NCBI GenBank assembly: GCA_013153605.1
Contig: JAADED010000020.1
Location: 1 to 38,002 of the forward strand
Reading direction: 5' to 3'
DNA length: 38,002 nucleotides
From: Chlorobiota bacterium
GTDB taxonomy: Bacteria > Bacteroidota > Bacteroidia > Flavobacteriales > Flavobacteriaceae
Notes under the pieces: generated by a model
The model's input: the letters and a program-made list of their open reading frames with translations, nothing else
Told to the model about the DNA's origin: nothing
Database searches by the model: none
Shown here: positions 5,804 to 13,444 of the stretch, piece by piece
Layout of the letters: every line of letters starts with the position of its first letter
Position numbering within the stretch: the first letter of the stretch is position 1
Made by a program: the position numbers and the translations under genes

Positions 5804-7362
5804 CACTCACCCAATGGATCGCTTTTTTTCTGATCATGAACGTGGTACATCTCCTGATGTACTGCTGTTTTTACAAGCGCGCGGGCTATCCCGCCTGGTA
5901 TGCGCTCATTCCGTTTTACAATGCTTATATTCTTACCAAAATCATCAATCGCCCCTGGTGGTGGTTTATTCTCCTTTACATTCCGGGCATCAACATTCTG
6001 ATGGCGGCCGTGTATTGGTTTCAAGTATTGGAAGTATTCGGAAAAAATACGCTTAAAGACAAAATCCTGGTCATCCTTACGGGCGGATTATATTTGATTT
6101 ACCTGAACTTTTTCGAAGCCCGCAAATTGCCCTACAACCCCGAGCACGATGACAAAGAAACCCTGTTGGGCTCGTTGGTATTCGCCGTGATTGCGGCCAC
6201 CGTGGTGCATATTTACGGATTTCAACCCTTTATCATTCCCACCCCTTCGTTGGAAAAGTCTTTGTTGGTGGGCGACTTCCTGTTTGTGAGCAAACTTCAT
6301 TACGGCCCCCGCGTTCCCATGACCACCCTTTCGGTGCCCATGGTGCACGATACGGTGCCCGTGCTCAAAATCAAATCCTATTTGAACCGCCCGCAACTTC
6401 CCTATATGCGCTTGCCGGGCTTTCAGAAGCCGAAACGTTTTGAAATCGTGGTGTTTAATTGGCCGGCCGACACGGTGGAACACTTCGGGGTGCCGCCCGC
6501 CCGAAAGATCCGCAAACCCATTGATAAAAAATCCCACTACGTGAAACGCCTGGTCGGCCTTCCGGGCGATACCATCGAAGTACGCGAAGGGGTATTATAT
6601 GTCAACGGCAAACGCGCCCGCTATCCCGACCGCACCCACCTCCAACATTTTTATGCGGTGGAAATGAAACCGGGACACACCATCGGCCGCCGGGCCTACA
6701 AATATCTCAAAGACCGCTACGATTTCGACCTCCGCTTCGCCAAATCGGGACGGCTCAACGACAGCACCTACATCATCAACCTCACCGCCGATGCGGCTCG
6801 CTACCTGGCCACCCTGCCGGGAGTGGACACCGTGTACATGTATTTGGACACCATTCGTTCGCCCCACGTATTTCCGGGCACGGGATGGTGGAGCATGGAT
6901 GATTTCGGTCCCCTTTACATTCCCAAAAAGGGCGATACCCTGGTATTGAACAAGCGAAATTATACCCTGTATAAATCTTTGCTCCGCGAATACGAAACCA
7001 TGGCTTCGCTCAAAGAAAACCGGGTGGAATGGAAAGACGGCACCGCCTACATCAACGGCAAGCCGGTGGAAAAATACGTGGTAAAGCAAGATTATTACTG
7101 GATGATGGGAGATAACCGCAACAATTCCGAAGACTCGCGGGTATGGGGTTTCGTGCCTTGGACACACATTGTGGGTAAGCCGGTATTCATTTGGTTCAGC
7201 TGGGACAAAAACGAAGGCCGCCCGCGCTGGAGCCGGGTATTCACCACCGTCCACGGCAAAGGCGAACGCCGAAGCTACCTGATACCCTTCCTTCTGATGG
7301 TGGCCCTGTATTGGGGATGGACGCGCTACCGCAAGAAAAAACGAGGCGAACATGCAAGATAA
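5800..7362 (+). CDS. lepB: Signal peptidase I
   Basis: Inner-membrane serine protease (S26) that removes signal peptides from exported proteins, of which this window encodes several. The 520-residue protein opens with several membrane segments (about 1-105), a DUF5684-like extension, then a further helix. The catalytic Ser150 lies in TPSLEKSLLVGDFLFVSK, with Leu where most relatives have Met after the serine. Lys249 lies in YVKRLVGLPGDTIEV. The C-terminal box MMGDNRNNSEDSRVWGFVP is at about 435-453. A large insertion (about 285-420) separates the catalytic blocks, as is usual in Bacteroidota. A final hydrophobic segment (about 490-508) and basic tail follow. It overlaps its neighbours on both sides (4 and 11 bases). 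Confidence 0.93.
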   Translation: MTLTQWIAFFLIMNVVHLLMYCCFYKRAGYPAWYALIPFYNAYILTKIINRPWWWFILLYIPGINILMAAVYWFQVLEVFGKNTLKDKILVILTGGLYLIYLNFFEARKLPYNPEHDDKETLLGSLVFAVIAATVVHIYGFQPFIIPTPSLEKSLLVGDFLFVSKLHYGPRVPMTTLSVPMVHDTVPVLKIKSYLNRPQLPYMRLPGFQKPKRFEIVVFNWPADTVEHFGVPPARKIRKPIDKKSHYVKRLVGLPGDTIEVREGVLYVNGKRARYPDRTHLQHFYAVEMKPGHTIGRRAYKYLKDRYDFDLRFAKSGRLNDSTYIINLTADAARYLATLPGVDTVYMYLDTIRSPHVFPGTGWWSMDDFGPLYIPKKGDTLVLNKRNYTLYKSLLREYETMASLKENRVEWKDGTAYINGKPVEKYVVKQDYYWMMGDNRNNSEDSRVWGFVPWTHIVGKPVFIWFSWDKNEGRPRWSRVFTTVHGKGERRSYLIPFLLMVALYWGWTRYRKKKRGEHAR

Positions 7363-8014
7363 ACCCGTCCTCCTTCATCCGACGCCTTTTCCTTCCGTGG
7401 CGGCGGCATCCCTCATTTGCGGAGGACCCGTCGTGTGGGAAGTGTCGGATTTTTTTGAAAAACAAACCTACCGCAACCGCTACTACATTCACGGAGCTCA
7501 CGGCAAACAGATGCTCACCGTGCCCGTACGCCATGCCAAATCGAACCGCAAGCGGTATTTGTACGAAATGGAAATCGCCAACGACACCGCCTGGCTCCGC
7601 CGCCATTGGAAAGCCCTGCAAGCTGCCTATCGTACCTCCCCCTATTTCGAATACTACGAAGACAGCCTCGCTCCTTTGTTCGAAAAGCGATACGACAAAC
7701 TCCTCGACTTCAATTTGGCTTCCATCCGTTGGGTATGCGAACGGCTGGGACGCCCCGTATCCGAAACTTTCACCTCGGCATACGACCCCGCGCCCGCCCG
7801 TGTGCGGGATTTCCGCTTCCTGAGCGATGCCAAACACGAACCAGCTTTCGTCGAAAATTTCGAATCTTACTTTCAAGTCTTTTCCGATCGCAACGGGTTC
7901 CTTCCCAACCTCAGCGTATTGGACACCCTCTTTATGCTGGGACCGGAGACGGCTGCCTATTTGGACAAACACCGGCCCCTCATCCTGTCGGCAAGCGGCA
8001 AGGGAGGTAATTAA
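7352..8014 (+). CDS. WbqC-like family protein
   Basis: 220-residue soluble protein that I assign to the WbqC family from the pattern PTPFPSVAAASLI near the start, FEKQTYRNRYYIHGAHGKQMLTVPV at about 30-55, and the tail SVLDTLFMLGPETAAYL. The family is found beside surface-polysaccharide genes in some bacteria, but its biochemical activity is not established. In Flavobacteriia it routinely follows lepB, as here (11-base overlap). Its stop codon overlaps the stop of convergent hemD in the tetramer TTAA (8011-8014), leaving no room for a terminator between them. Confidence 0.8.
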   Translation: MQDKPVLLHPTPFPSVAAASLICGGPVVWEVSDFFEKQTYRNRYYIHGAHGKQMLTVPVRHAKSNRKRYLYEMEIANDTAWLRRHWKALQAAYRTSPYFEYYEDSLAPLFEKRYDKLLDFNLASIRWVCERLGRPVSETFTSAYDPAPARVRDFRFLSDAKHEPAFVENFESYFQVFSDRNGFLPNLSVLDTLFMLGPETAAYLDKHRPLILSASGKGGN

Positions 8015-8808
8015 CTCCGTTTGTTGGCTTCCTTGATATATTTTTCAAGGGCCATGGTCATGGAAGGCGTTTCTTTGGTGGGCGCTTTGATGTCCACGCG
8101 CAACCCGCGATCCAAAGCGGCCTGATAGGTATTGTTGCCGAATACGGCGATGCGGGTGTCGTTTTGTTTGAAATCGGGAAAATTGTGGAACAAACTTTCG
8201 ATGCCCGAAGGGCTGAAAAAGACCAGCACATCGTAATATACGTCGGCCAGGTCGGAGAGGTCGCTAATGACGGTTTTAAAGAACATACCCGATTTCCAAT
8301 TGATACCCAACGAGTTGAGCAATTGGGGAATTTCGGGTTTCAGTTTATCGCTGGAGGGAAGTAAAAATTTGCCTTGCGGATATTTTTTGATGATTTCACC
8401 CAAGCTTTTCAACGTGCCGTCGCCGTAAAAAATGCGGCGCTTGCGATATACGATATACTTTTGCAAATATTTGGCCACCGTTTCGGAGGGGGTAAAATAG
8501 CGATTGGTATTGGGAATATTGTAACGCATTTCTTCGGCGATGCGAAAATAATGGTCGATGGCGGTACGGCTGGTAAAAATAATGGAATCGTATTGAGACA
8601 AATCGATTTTTTGACGTCGCACGTCCTTGACCGAAGCTCCTTCCACATGGATGAAAGGACGAAAATCCACCTTTACTTTGAGCTTCTTGCTCAAGTTGAA
8701 GTACGGAGATTTTTCGTTTTGCGGTTTGGGCTGGGAGACCAGGATGCTTTTGACTTTCTTGATAAGCGGTTTGTCTTTATTTTCCTGCTTATTCTCCTTT
8801 TTACTCAT
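8011..8808 (-). CDS. hemD: Uroporphyrinogen-III synthase
   Basis: 265-residue cytosolic enzyme that cyclises hydroxymethylbilane to uroporphyrinogen III in tetrapyrrole (heme) synthesis. I start it at the ATG at 8808, which overlaps the stop of the DUF4271 gene as ATGA; the frame stays open far upstream but that part is out-of-frame DUF4271 sequence. The lysine-rich N-terminal tail (about 1-20) precedes ILVSQPKPQ, the normal start of Bacteroidota HemD. Two-lobed fold signatures include DSIIFTSRTAIDHYF in the first lobe and DVLVFFSPSGIESLF in the second. HemD sequences diverge strongly, so the assignment rests partly on the neighbourhood. Confidence 0.88.
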   Translation of the reverse strand: MSKKENKQENKDKPLIKKVKSILVSQPKPQNEKSPYFNLSKKLKVKVDFRPFIHVEGASVKDVRRQKIDLSQYDSIIFTSRTAIDHYFRIAEEMRYNIPNTNRYFTPSETVAKYLQKYIVYRKRRIFYGDGTLKSLGEIIKKYPQGKFLLPSSDKLKPEIPQLLNSLGINWKSGMFFKTVISDLSDLADVYYDVLVFFSPSGIESLFHNFPDFKQNDTRIAVFGNNTYQAALDRGLRVDIKAPTKETPSMTMALEKYIKEANKRS

Positions 8809-9443
8809 ATGAAACGACTTAAGCTGTAAATCAATACCCCGGCAGGTATCCATTCGGTGGTGCAAAGATACAAAATAATAAACAATGGCCTGATGCGCAA
8901 CTCCCTGTTGATTTTCACCAGGTAATACAAATACTTCAAATAAAAATACCCGATCACTACAGCCAACATCAGGTGTTTCCAACGTCCAGGCACGGGCAGG
9001 AAAATAATGCCGAATACCCAAAAGGAGCCGTAATAAGTGGCATAATGGGCGAAAATCCATTTCAGAAAATGTAAGTAAAGAAATCTTCTGTCGATGGCGG
9101 AAGCGATCACGGCTCCCAAAAAATTCGCCGCATAAAAGGCGGTAACCGCCAGGGCGATGATTCCCAATTGCCTGAGGGAAAAGGCATTTTTGTACCAAGC
9201 GATGATGATGACCGTAAGCAATTCGATGGCCAGGAAGCTGAGCACGCGGAAGTCGTCGAAATGACGGGACGCGCGGCCGGTGTACATGCGATAATAAATA
9301 AACGGGCGGCGAATGCTTTCGGCAAATTCCAACGGCCTGAACATTTTCATGGCAATCACCAGCAACCAAAGGGCCGTAAACAGATACAGCAAATTGCCGG
9401 GATTGCCGAGCGGTCGCAGGCGATATGCGTCGAGGAGGATCAA
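8805..9443 (-). CDS. DUF4271 integral membrane protein
   Basis: 212 residues with about six membrane segments, ending with TEWIPAGVLIYSLSRFI. The arrangement DUF4271 then hemD with an ATGA overlap is a recurrent Flavobacteriia pair. Function is unknown; one could guess a membrane role linked to heme or cell envelope but nothing in the sequence shows it. The start is uncertain: the frame opens after a stop about 20 bases upstream and the first usable codon is TTG at 9443. The first internal ATG would delete the first membrane helix, so TTG is preferred. Confidence 0.78.
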   Translation of the reverse strand: MILLDAYRLRPLGNPGNLLYLFTALWLLVIAMKMFRPLEFAESIRRPFIYYRMYTGRASRHFDDFRVLSFLAIELLTVIIIAWYKNAFSLRQLGIIALAVTAFYAANFLGAVIASAIDRRFLYLHFLKWIFAHYATYYGSFWVFGIIFLPVPGRWKHLMLAVVIGYFYLKYLYYLVKINRELRIRPLFIILYLCTTEWIPAGVLIYSLSRFI

Positions 9444-9537
9444 GCGCGTTTTTTTGCAAATCTATAAAAGTCCGGTCAACGGAGGAGGCGGGCCCAAAAA
9501 CTGATGAATTCCATGGTGTTTTAAACGTCGAAAAAAT

Positions 9538-9545
9538 TATATTTG
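9538..9545 (+). promoter_or_regulatory. Predicted -7 element for gdhA
   Basis: TATATTTG matches the Bacteroidetes -7 consensus TAnnTTTG exactly, 27 bases before the gdhA ATG. A weak -33 candidate (GTTTT around 9518-9522) lies about 16-20 bases further upstream. Confidence 0.5.
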
Positions 9546-9572
9546 TAACAAAACCTCCTAAACCTACCAGTT

Positions 9573-10916
9573 ATGAACGACAAAGTCAAAGCTTTCATGG
9601 ATTATGCCCGCAAGCGTAATCCGAACGAGCCCGAGTTCTTGCAAGCCGTACAGGAAGTGGCGGAAACCATCATACCCTTTATCGAGGAAAATCCGAAGTA
9701 TAAGGGCAAAATGTTGCTGGAGCGCATGATCGAACCCGAACGGGTGATTATATTCCGCGTGCCCTGGGTGGACGACAAGGGAAATATCCAAATCAACCGG
9801 GGATATCGCGTGGAATTCAATTCCGCTATCGGTCCTTACAAAGGCGGCCTCCGGTTCCACCCCACGGTGAACTTGAGCATTCTCAAATTCCTGGGATTCG
9901 AACAGGTATTTAAAAACTCCCTCACCACCCTTCCCATGGGCGGCGGCAAAGGAGGCTCCGATTTCGACCCCAAAGGCAAATCGGACATGGAAGTCATGCG
10001 CTTTACCCAGGCATTTATGCAAGAACTCTTCCGGCATATAGGGCCCAACACCGATGTGCCGGCCGGCGACATAGGCGTAGGCGGTCGCGAAATCGGTTAT
10101 TTGTTCGGCATGTACAAAAAAATCAAAAACGAATTCACCGGCGTGCTCACGGGCAAAGGCCTCTCCTACGGCGGTTCGTACCTCCGACCCGAAGCCACCG
10201 GCTACGGACTGATTTACTTCACCCAAACCATGCTGGGCACCAAAGGCGAATCGCTCAAAGGCAAAACCATTTTGGTATCCGGATCGGGGAACGTGGCCCA
10301 ATACGCCACCGAGAAAGCCATCCATTACGGCGGTAAGGTGGTAACCCTCTCCGATTCCAACGGTTTCATCTACGATCCCGAAGGCATAGACGAAGAAAAA
10401 TTGGCCTTTGTGAAATTCCTTAAAAACGTCAAACGCGGCCGCATTCGCGAATATGTGGAAAAATATCCGCACGCCCAATATTTCGAAGGCGAAAAACCGT
10501 GGCGCATTCCGGCCGACGTGGCTTTGCCGTGTGCCACCCAGAACGAAATCGATGCCGAAGACGCGAAAACCCTGGTCAACAACGGCGTGATGTGCGTGGC
10601 CGAAGGGGCCAACATGCCTACCACGCCCGAAGGAATCGAAATATTCCAAAAAGCGCGCATCCTCTACGCCCCCGGCAAGGCGGCCAATGCGGGCGGCGTG
10701 GCGGTATCGGGACTGGAAATGAGCCAAAACGCCATGCACCTGACCTGGCCCCGCGAAGAGGTGGACAAAAAATTGCGCGAAATCATGAACAACATCCACG
10801 CCTCGTGCGTGAAGTACGGCACCGAACCCGACGGATACGTCAATTACGTCAAAGGCGCCAACATCGCCGGATTCGTCAAAGTGGCCGATGCCATGCTGGC
10901 CCAAGGCGTGGTGTAA
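9573..10916 (+). CDS. gdhA: Glutamate dehydrogenase (NADP-type hexameric)
   Basis: 447-residue cytosolic enzyme interconverting 2-oxoglutarate plus ammonia and glutamate, linking carbon and nitrogen metabolism. Hallmarks: substrate-binding lysines Lys90 (GPYKGGLRFHP), Lys114 (FKNSLTT) and catalytic Lys126 (PMGGGKGGSDFDPKGKS). PAGDIGVGGREIGYLFGMYK follows, then the Rossmann dinucleotide site VSGSGNVAQYATEKA at about 235. The length of about 450 residues and the GGGKGGSDFDPKGKSD pattern fit the small hexameric NADP-dependent class. A single-gene unit with its own promoter and a strong terminator, divergent from DUF4271-hemD. Confidence 0.96.
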   Translation: MNDKVKAFMDYARKRNPNEPEFLQAVQEVAETIIPFIEENPKYKGKMLLERMIEPERVIIFRVPWVDDKGNIQINRGYRVEFNSAIGPYKGGLRFHPTVNLSILKFLGFEQVFKNSLTTLPMGGGKGGSDFDPKGKSDMEVMRFTQAFMQELFRHIGPNTDVPAGDIGVGGREIGYLFGMYKKIKNEFTGVLTGKGLSYGGSYLRPEATGYGLIYFTQTMLGTKGESLKGKTILVSGSGNVAQYATEKAIHYGGKVVTLSDSNGFIYDPEGIDEEKLAFVKFLKNVKRGRIREYVEKYPHAQYFEGEKPWRIPADVALPCATQNEIDAEDAKTLVNNGVMCVAEGANMPTTPEGIEIFQKARILYAPGKAANAGGVAVSGLEMSQNAMHLTWPREEVDKKLREIMNNIHASCVKYGTEPDGYVNYVKGANIAGFVKVADAMLAQGVV

Positions 10917-10943
10917 AAAGGCAATTCGTAACTTTTCGAAAGG

Positions 10944-10971
10944 CCGTCCCCGCTCCGGGGGCGGTTTTTTT
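10944..10971 (+). terminator. Rho-independent terminator after gdhA
   Basis: A nine-pair stem (10944-10952 with 10956-10964, one G-U pair) with a three-base loop is followed by seven T. It starts 27 bases after the gdhA stop. Its T run overlaps the stop codon of the convergent pseudouridine synthase gene. Confidence 0.85.
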
Positions 10972-12007
10972 ATACTTCGGCCGAACCCGCTTGGCCGGTA
11001 TAGCGGCGCCAGCGGTCGATGGCCGCACGAAAATCGTCGGGCAATTCCGAATCGAAGCGGAGGAAGCGTCCCGTGGAAGGGTGGATAAAGCCCAAAGTTT
11101 TGGCATGCAAGGCCTGGCGGGGAAGCACTTTGAAAGTGTTTTCCACAAATTGTTTGAATTTGGCGAAGGTGCTTCCTTTCATGATTTTGTCGCCCCCGTA
11201 TAGGGCGTCGTTAAACAGAGGATGTCCGATATGCTTGAAATGGGCGCGGATTTGGTGGGTACGCCCCGTTTCCAATTGGGCCTCCACCAAAGTGGCATAG
11301 CCGTACCGCTCCAGCACTTTGTAATGGGTCACGGCGGGTTTGCCCTGTTCGCCTTCGGGAAAAACGTGCATTTTAATGCGGTGTTTGGGATGTCGCCCGA
11401 TATGGCCCGTGATGGTGCCTTCATCCTGGGGCAAGTCGCCCCAAACCAAAGCGATGTATTTGCGCTCGGTGGATTTTTCGGCGAATTGTTTGGCCAATTT
11501 GTTCATGGCCAACTCGTTTTTGGCCACCACCAACAGGCCCGAGGTATCCTTGTCGATCCGGTGGACAAGTCCGGGCCGTTCGTTTTGTCCGGGGAGGTTT
11601 TCCACATGGTAAATCAATCCGTTGATCAGGGTGCCCGAATAATGGCCGGGTGCGGGATGCACCACCATACCGGCGGATTTGTTCACCACGATCACGTCCT
11701 CGTCTTCATACACGATGTCCAGGGGAATAGGCTCCGGCTTGAGCAATTCGCGATAAGGAGCATAGGGCAAAAGGATGCGAATCACGTCGCCCGGGCGGAC
11801 TTTGTAATTGGCTTTGACGGGCTTTTCGTTCACCACCACGTTGCCCGCTTTGATGGCATTTTGGATTTTGTTGCGGGAAACGTTTTCGATTTTGTCGGTC
11901 AAATAGCGGTCGATCCGCACGGGCGATTGCCCCGGCGGCACTTCGAACCGGTGGTGTTCGTATAAATCGTCCCGGTCGGGAGGAAGGGATGTGGTTTCCT
12001 CTTGCAT
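10970..12007 (-). CDS. RluA/RluD-family 23S rRNA pseudouridine synthase
   Basis: 345 residues. An N-terminal S4 RNA-binding domain (about 28-80, RIDRYLTDKIENVSRNKIQNAI) precedes the catalytic RluA-type domain with HRIDKDTSGLLVVAK at 149 onward, where Asp152 is the catalytic aspartate. Other family blocks are GRTHQIRAHFKHIGHPLFND and ALHAKTLGFIHP. The S4 plus catalytic layout is that of RluD, which modifies helix 69 of 23S rRNA; the exact target is inferred. It is six bases downstream of the PASTA gene on the same strand, and that pairing is common in Flavobacteriia. Confidence 0.92.
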   Translation of the reverse strand: MQEETTSLPPDRDDLYEHHRFEVPPGQSPVRIDRYLTDKIENVSRNKIQNAIKAGNVVVNEKPVKANYKVRPGDVIRILLPYAPYRELLKPEPIPLDIVYEDEDVIVVNKSAGMVVHPAPGHYSGTLINGLIYHVENLPGQNERPGLVHRIDKDTSGLLVVAKNELAMNKLAKQFAEKSTERKYIALVWGDLPQDEGTITGHIGRHPKHRIKMHVFPEGEQGKPAVTHYKVLERYGYATLVEAQLETGRTHQIRAHFKHIGHPLFNDALYGGDKIMKGSTFAKFKQFVENTFKVLPRQALHAKTLGFIHPSTGRFLRFDSELPDDFRAAIDRWRRYTGQAGSAEV

Positions 12008-12013
12008 GGCCGT

Positions 12014-12652
12014 TCACTCTTCGGGTAATACCATCAAATCGGGCGGTAAGGCAAGGCTGTCGGCCGCCGGCCGCAACGTGTCGGTATCGAATTCGGTTTC
12101 GCCGCTTCCCACCACCAGGGTCACCACGCTTTTGACCGGCAATCGGTCGCCGGCGCGAAGGGTGTCTTTGCCGTGGATCACGTCCAATACCACTTCGGCA
12201 AAATAGGGTTTTTCTTTGACCTTGCCCACTTTGAGGCCCATGGCGTTCAGGGTGGATTTGGCCTGACGGAGGGTGAGGCCCCGCAATTTGGGCAGGGTAA
12301 CTTCGCGGTACTTGGCCGCATTGATTTTCACGTAAATCTTACGTCCCTCTTTCACCGCCGTGCCGGCTCGGGGATTTTGTTCGCGCACCGCATATTTGGG
12401 CAAATCGGGATCGTATTCCAACGTATCGGTAACTACCATGCGCAAGCCTTTGGCTTCCAAAATCCGTCGGGCTTCCTTTTCGCGCTTGCCGTACAGGTCG
12501 GGCACTTCCAAATAATCGCCGTGGCGGGTATAGGACAGCAAATAAAGGTATAACCCTCCCGCCAGCAAGAGGGTAAAAATAATCATGAATAACAAATGTT
12601 TCCAAAACGTTTTGGAAAACAAAAATTTAATCCACCCCCACAAGCCTTTCAT
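12014..12652 (-). CDS. PASTA-domain membrane-anchored protein
   Basis: 212 residues: a short cytosolic N terminus, one membrane helix (about 20-40), then two or three PASTA repeats outside the membrane (about 44-112 and 115-182, each opening VPDLYG or LPKLRG and containing a G-L-x-V element). A Pro/Asp-rich tail follows. PASTA domains bind peptidoglycan or muropeptides in kinases and PBPs, but no kinase or transpeptidase domain is present here. A role in sensing or anchoring to the wall is inferred. The start overlaps the DUF2905 stop (ATGA). The first codons contain a 20-bp perfect palindrome (12599-12618). Confidence 0.88.
   Translation of the reverse strand: MKGLWGWIKFLFSKTFWKHLLFMIIFTLLLAGGLYLYLLSYTRHGDYLEVPDLYGKREKEARRILEAKGLRMVVTDTLEYDPDLPKYAVREQNPRAGTAVKEGRKIYVKINAAKYREVTLPKLRGLTLRQAKSTLNAMGLKVGKVKEKPYFAEVVLDVIHGKDTLRAGDRLPVKSVVTLVVGSGETEFDTDTLRPAADSLALPPDLMVLPEE
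12599..12618. repeat. 20-bp perfect palindrome within the PASTA gene start
   Basis: TTTCCAAAAC followed directly by its reverse complement, no loop. It lies within codons for Ser-Lys-Thr-Phe-Trp-Lys near the protein start. It could be a binding site or a hairpin lowering translation, or coding coincidence. Confidence 0.45.
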
Positions 12653-12876
12653 CGCATGAAGAGTTTCGCCAGAATCCAGAAAATAAGATTAAGAATGATG
12701 CTGAGGAGAATCATGCTGGTAATGGGGGCGTAAAACACGAAATTTTCTCGCTCGATACGGATGTCGCCGGGCAATTTGCCGAACCAGGAAAACCAATTGC
12801 CGAACAACCAAATAAATACGCCGACCATCAAAAAGAGGATGCCCAGAAAAATGAAAAATTTGGCCATGGATTGCAT
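12649..12876 (-). CDS. DUF2905 small membrane protein
   Basis: About 72-75 residues with two membrane helices separated by GKLPGDIRIERENFVFYAPI, the diagnostic loop of DUF2905. Function is unknown. Two close ATGs (12876 and 12867) are possible; the second (MAKFFIFLG) gives the more typical N terminus. It is the first gene of a three-gene minus-strand operon with the PASTA protein and the pseudouridine synthase, with a 4-base overlap to the PASTA gene. Confidence 0.85.
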   Translation of the reverse strand: MQSMAKFFIFLGILFLMVGVFIWLFGNWFSWFGKLPGDIRIERENFVFYAPITSMILLSIILNLIFWILAKLFMR

Positions 12877-12898
12877 AACGGATCGTTTTTTCGAGGCC

Positions 12899-12906
12899 TA
12901 AAGTTA
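12899..12906 (-). promoter_or_regulatory. Possible -7 element for the DUF2905 operon
   Basis: On the minus strand TAACTTTA matches TAnnTTTG at all but the last base, 22-31 bases before the candidate starts of the DUF2905 gene. No good -33 element. Weak evidence. Confidence 0.3.
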
Positions 12907-12931
12907 CGAAATCGGCGTCAAACGGGCGAAA

Positions 12932-13345
12932 TCAATCGAAAAACCGGTCTTTTTTGGGAAAATCCCATAACATCACCGCCACCGGGACGGCCGCAATGAA
13001 GAGAAATACCAAGTTATGTGTGACCAGCCACAACACCACGTTCAACAGCGCCGCCGCTTCCAACATGGCCAATATCACGATGTGCAATTGGCGGTAGCGT
13101 TTCAACCGCTCGGCGGGCGCACCCTCGATTTGGGCCGCCTTGGTCTTCAACACCGACCGCGCGGCCAAAGATCCGGCCACCGCCATGGTGCCCGTAAAAA
13201 GGAGGATGAAAGGACGGGTAAAATCCAGATAAGGCTTGTTTACGATCATAAAGCTGATCATCACAAAAAGCACCACTCCGGTCACAATGGCCAGGTGGAC
13301 CACCACCATGTTTTGAAATTCGCGTTGAAGGGACGGATCGGTCAT
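12932..13345 (-). CDS. Uncharacterised four-helix membrane protein
   Basis: 137 residues from ATG 13345; a TTG at 13363 could add six residues but lies inside the -7 promoter element, so the ATG is preferred. About four hydrophobic segments (near 15-35, 43-62, 85-105 and 108-128) with a charged middle loop (KTKAAQIEGAPAERLKRYRQL) and a charged tail (FPKKDRFFD). I do not recognise a named family. It is transcribed alone, between the DUF2905 operon and the divergent acyltransferase gene. Confidence 0.65.
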   Translation of the reverse strand: MTDPSLQREFQNMVVVHLAIVTGVVLFVMISFMIVNKPYLDFTRPFILLFTGTMAVAGSLAARSVLKTKAAQIEGAPAERLKRYRQLHIVILAMLEAAALLNVVLWLVTHNLVFLFIAAVPVAVMLWDFPKKDRFFD

Positions 13346-13360
13346 GGGAGGGGTTTTGTA

Positions 13361-13368
13361 CAAATTTA
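13361..13368 (-). promoter_or_regulatory. Predicted -7 element for the four-helix membrane protein
   Basis: On the minus strand TAAATTTG matches TAnnTTTG exactly, 15 bases upstream of ATG 13345. A divergent -7 with the same sequence lies 50 bases away for the acyltransferase. Confidence 0.5.
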
Positions 13369-13417
13369 ATAAATTTTTCGGGCCCGCATCTCTTCGAATG
13401 GTCCGGCGATTTTTTTA

Positions 13418-13425
13418 TAAATTTG
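13418..13425 (+). promoter_or_regulatory. Predicted -7 element for the acyltransferase
   Basis: TAAATTTG, an exact match to TAnnTTTG, ends 19 bases before ATG 13445. It sits in an AT-rich stretch with no obvious -33. Confidence 0.5.
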
Positions 13426-13444
13426 TTTTTCAATCAGACCCCCT

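Noticed and set aside
8809-9459. N-terminal extension of hemD through the DUF4271 gene
   Set aside because: The extension is DUF4271 DNA in another frame; HemD homology starts after the ATG at 8808, which is coupled to the DUF4271 stop.
9564-10904. Long minus-strand open frame opposite gdhA
   Set aside because: gdhA on the plus strand is unambiguous. The opposite frame is a shadow caused by GC-rich codon use, with Phe/His/Gly-rich composition and no family features.
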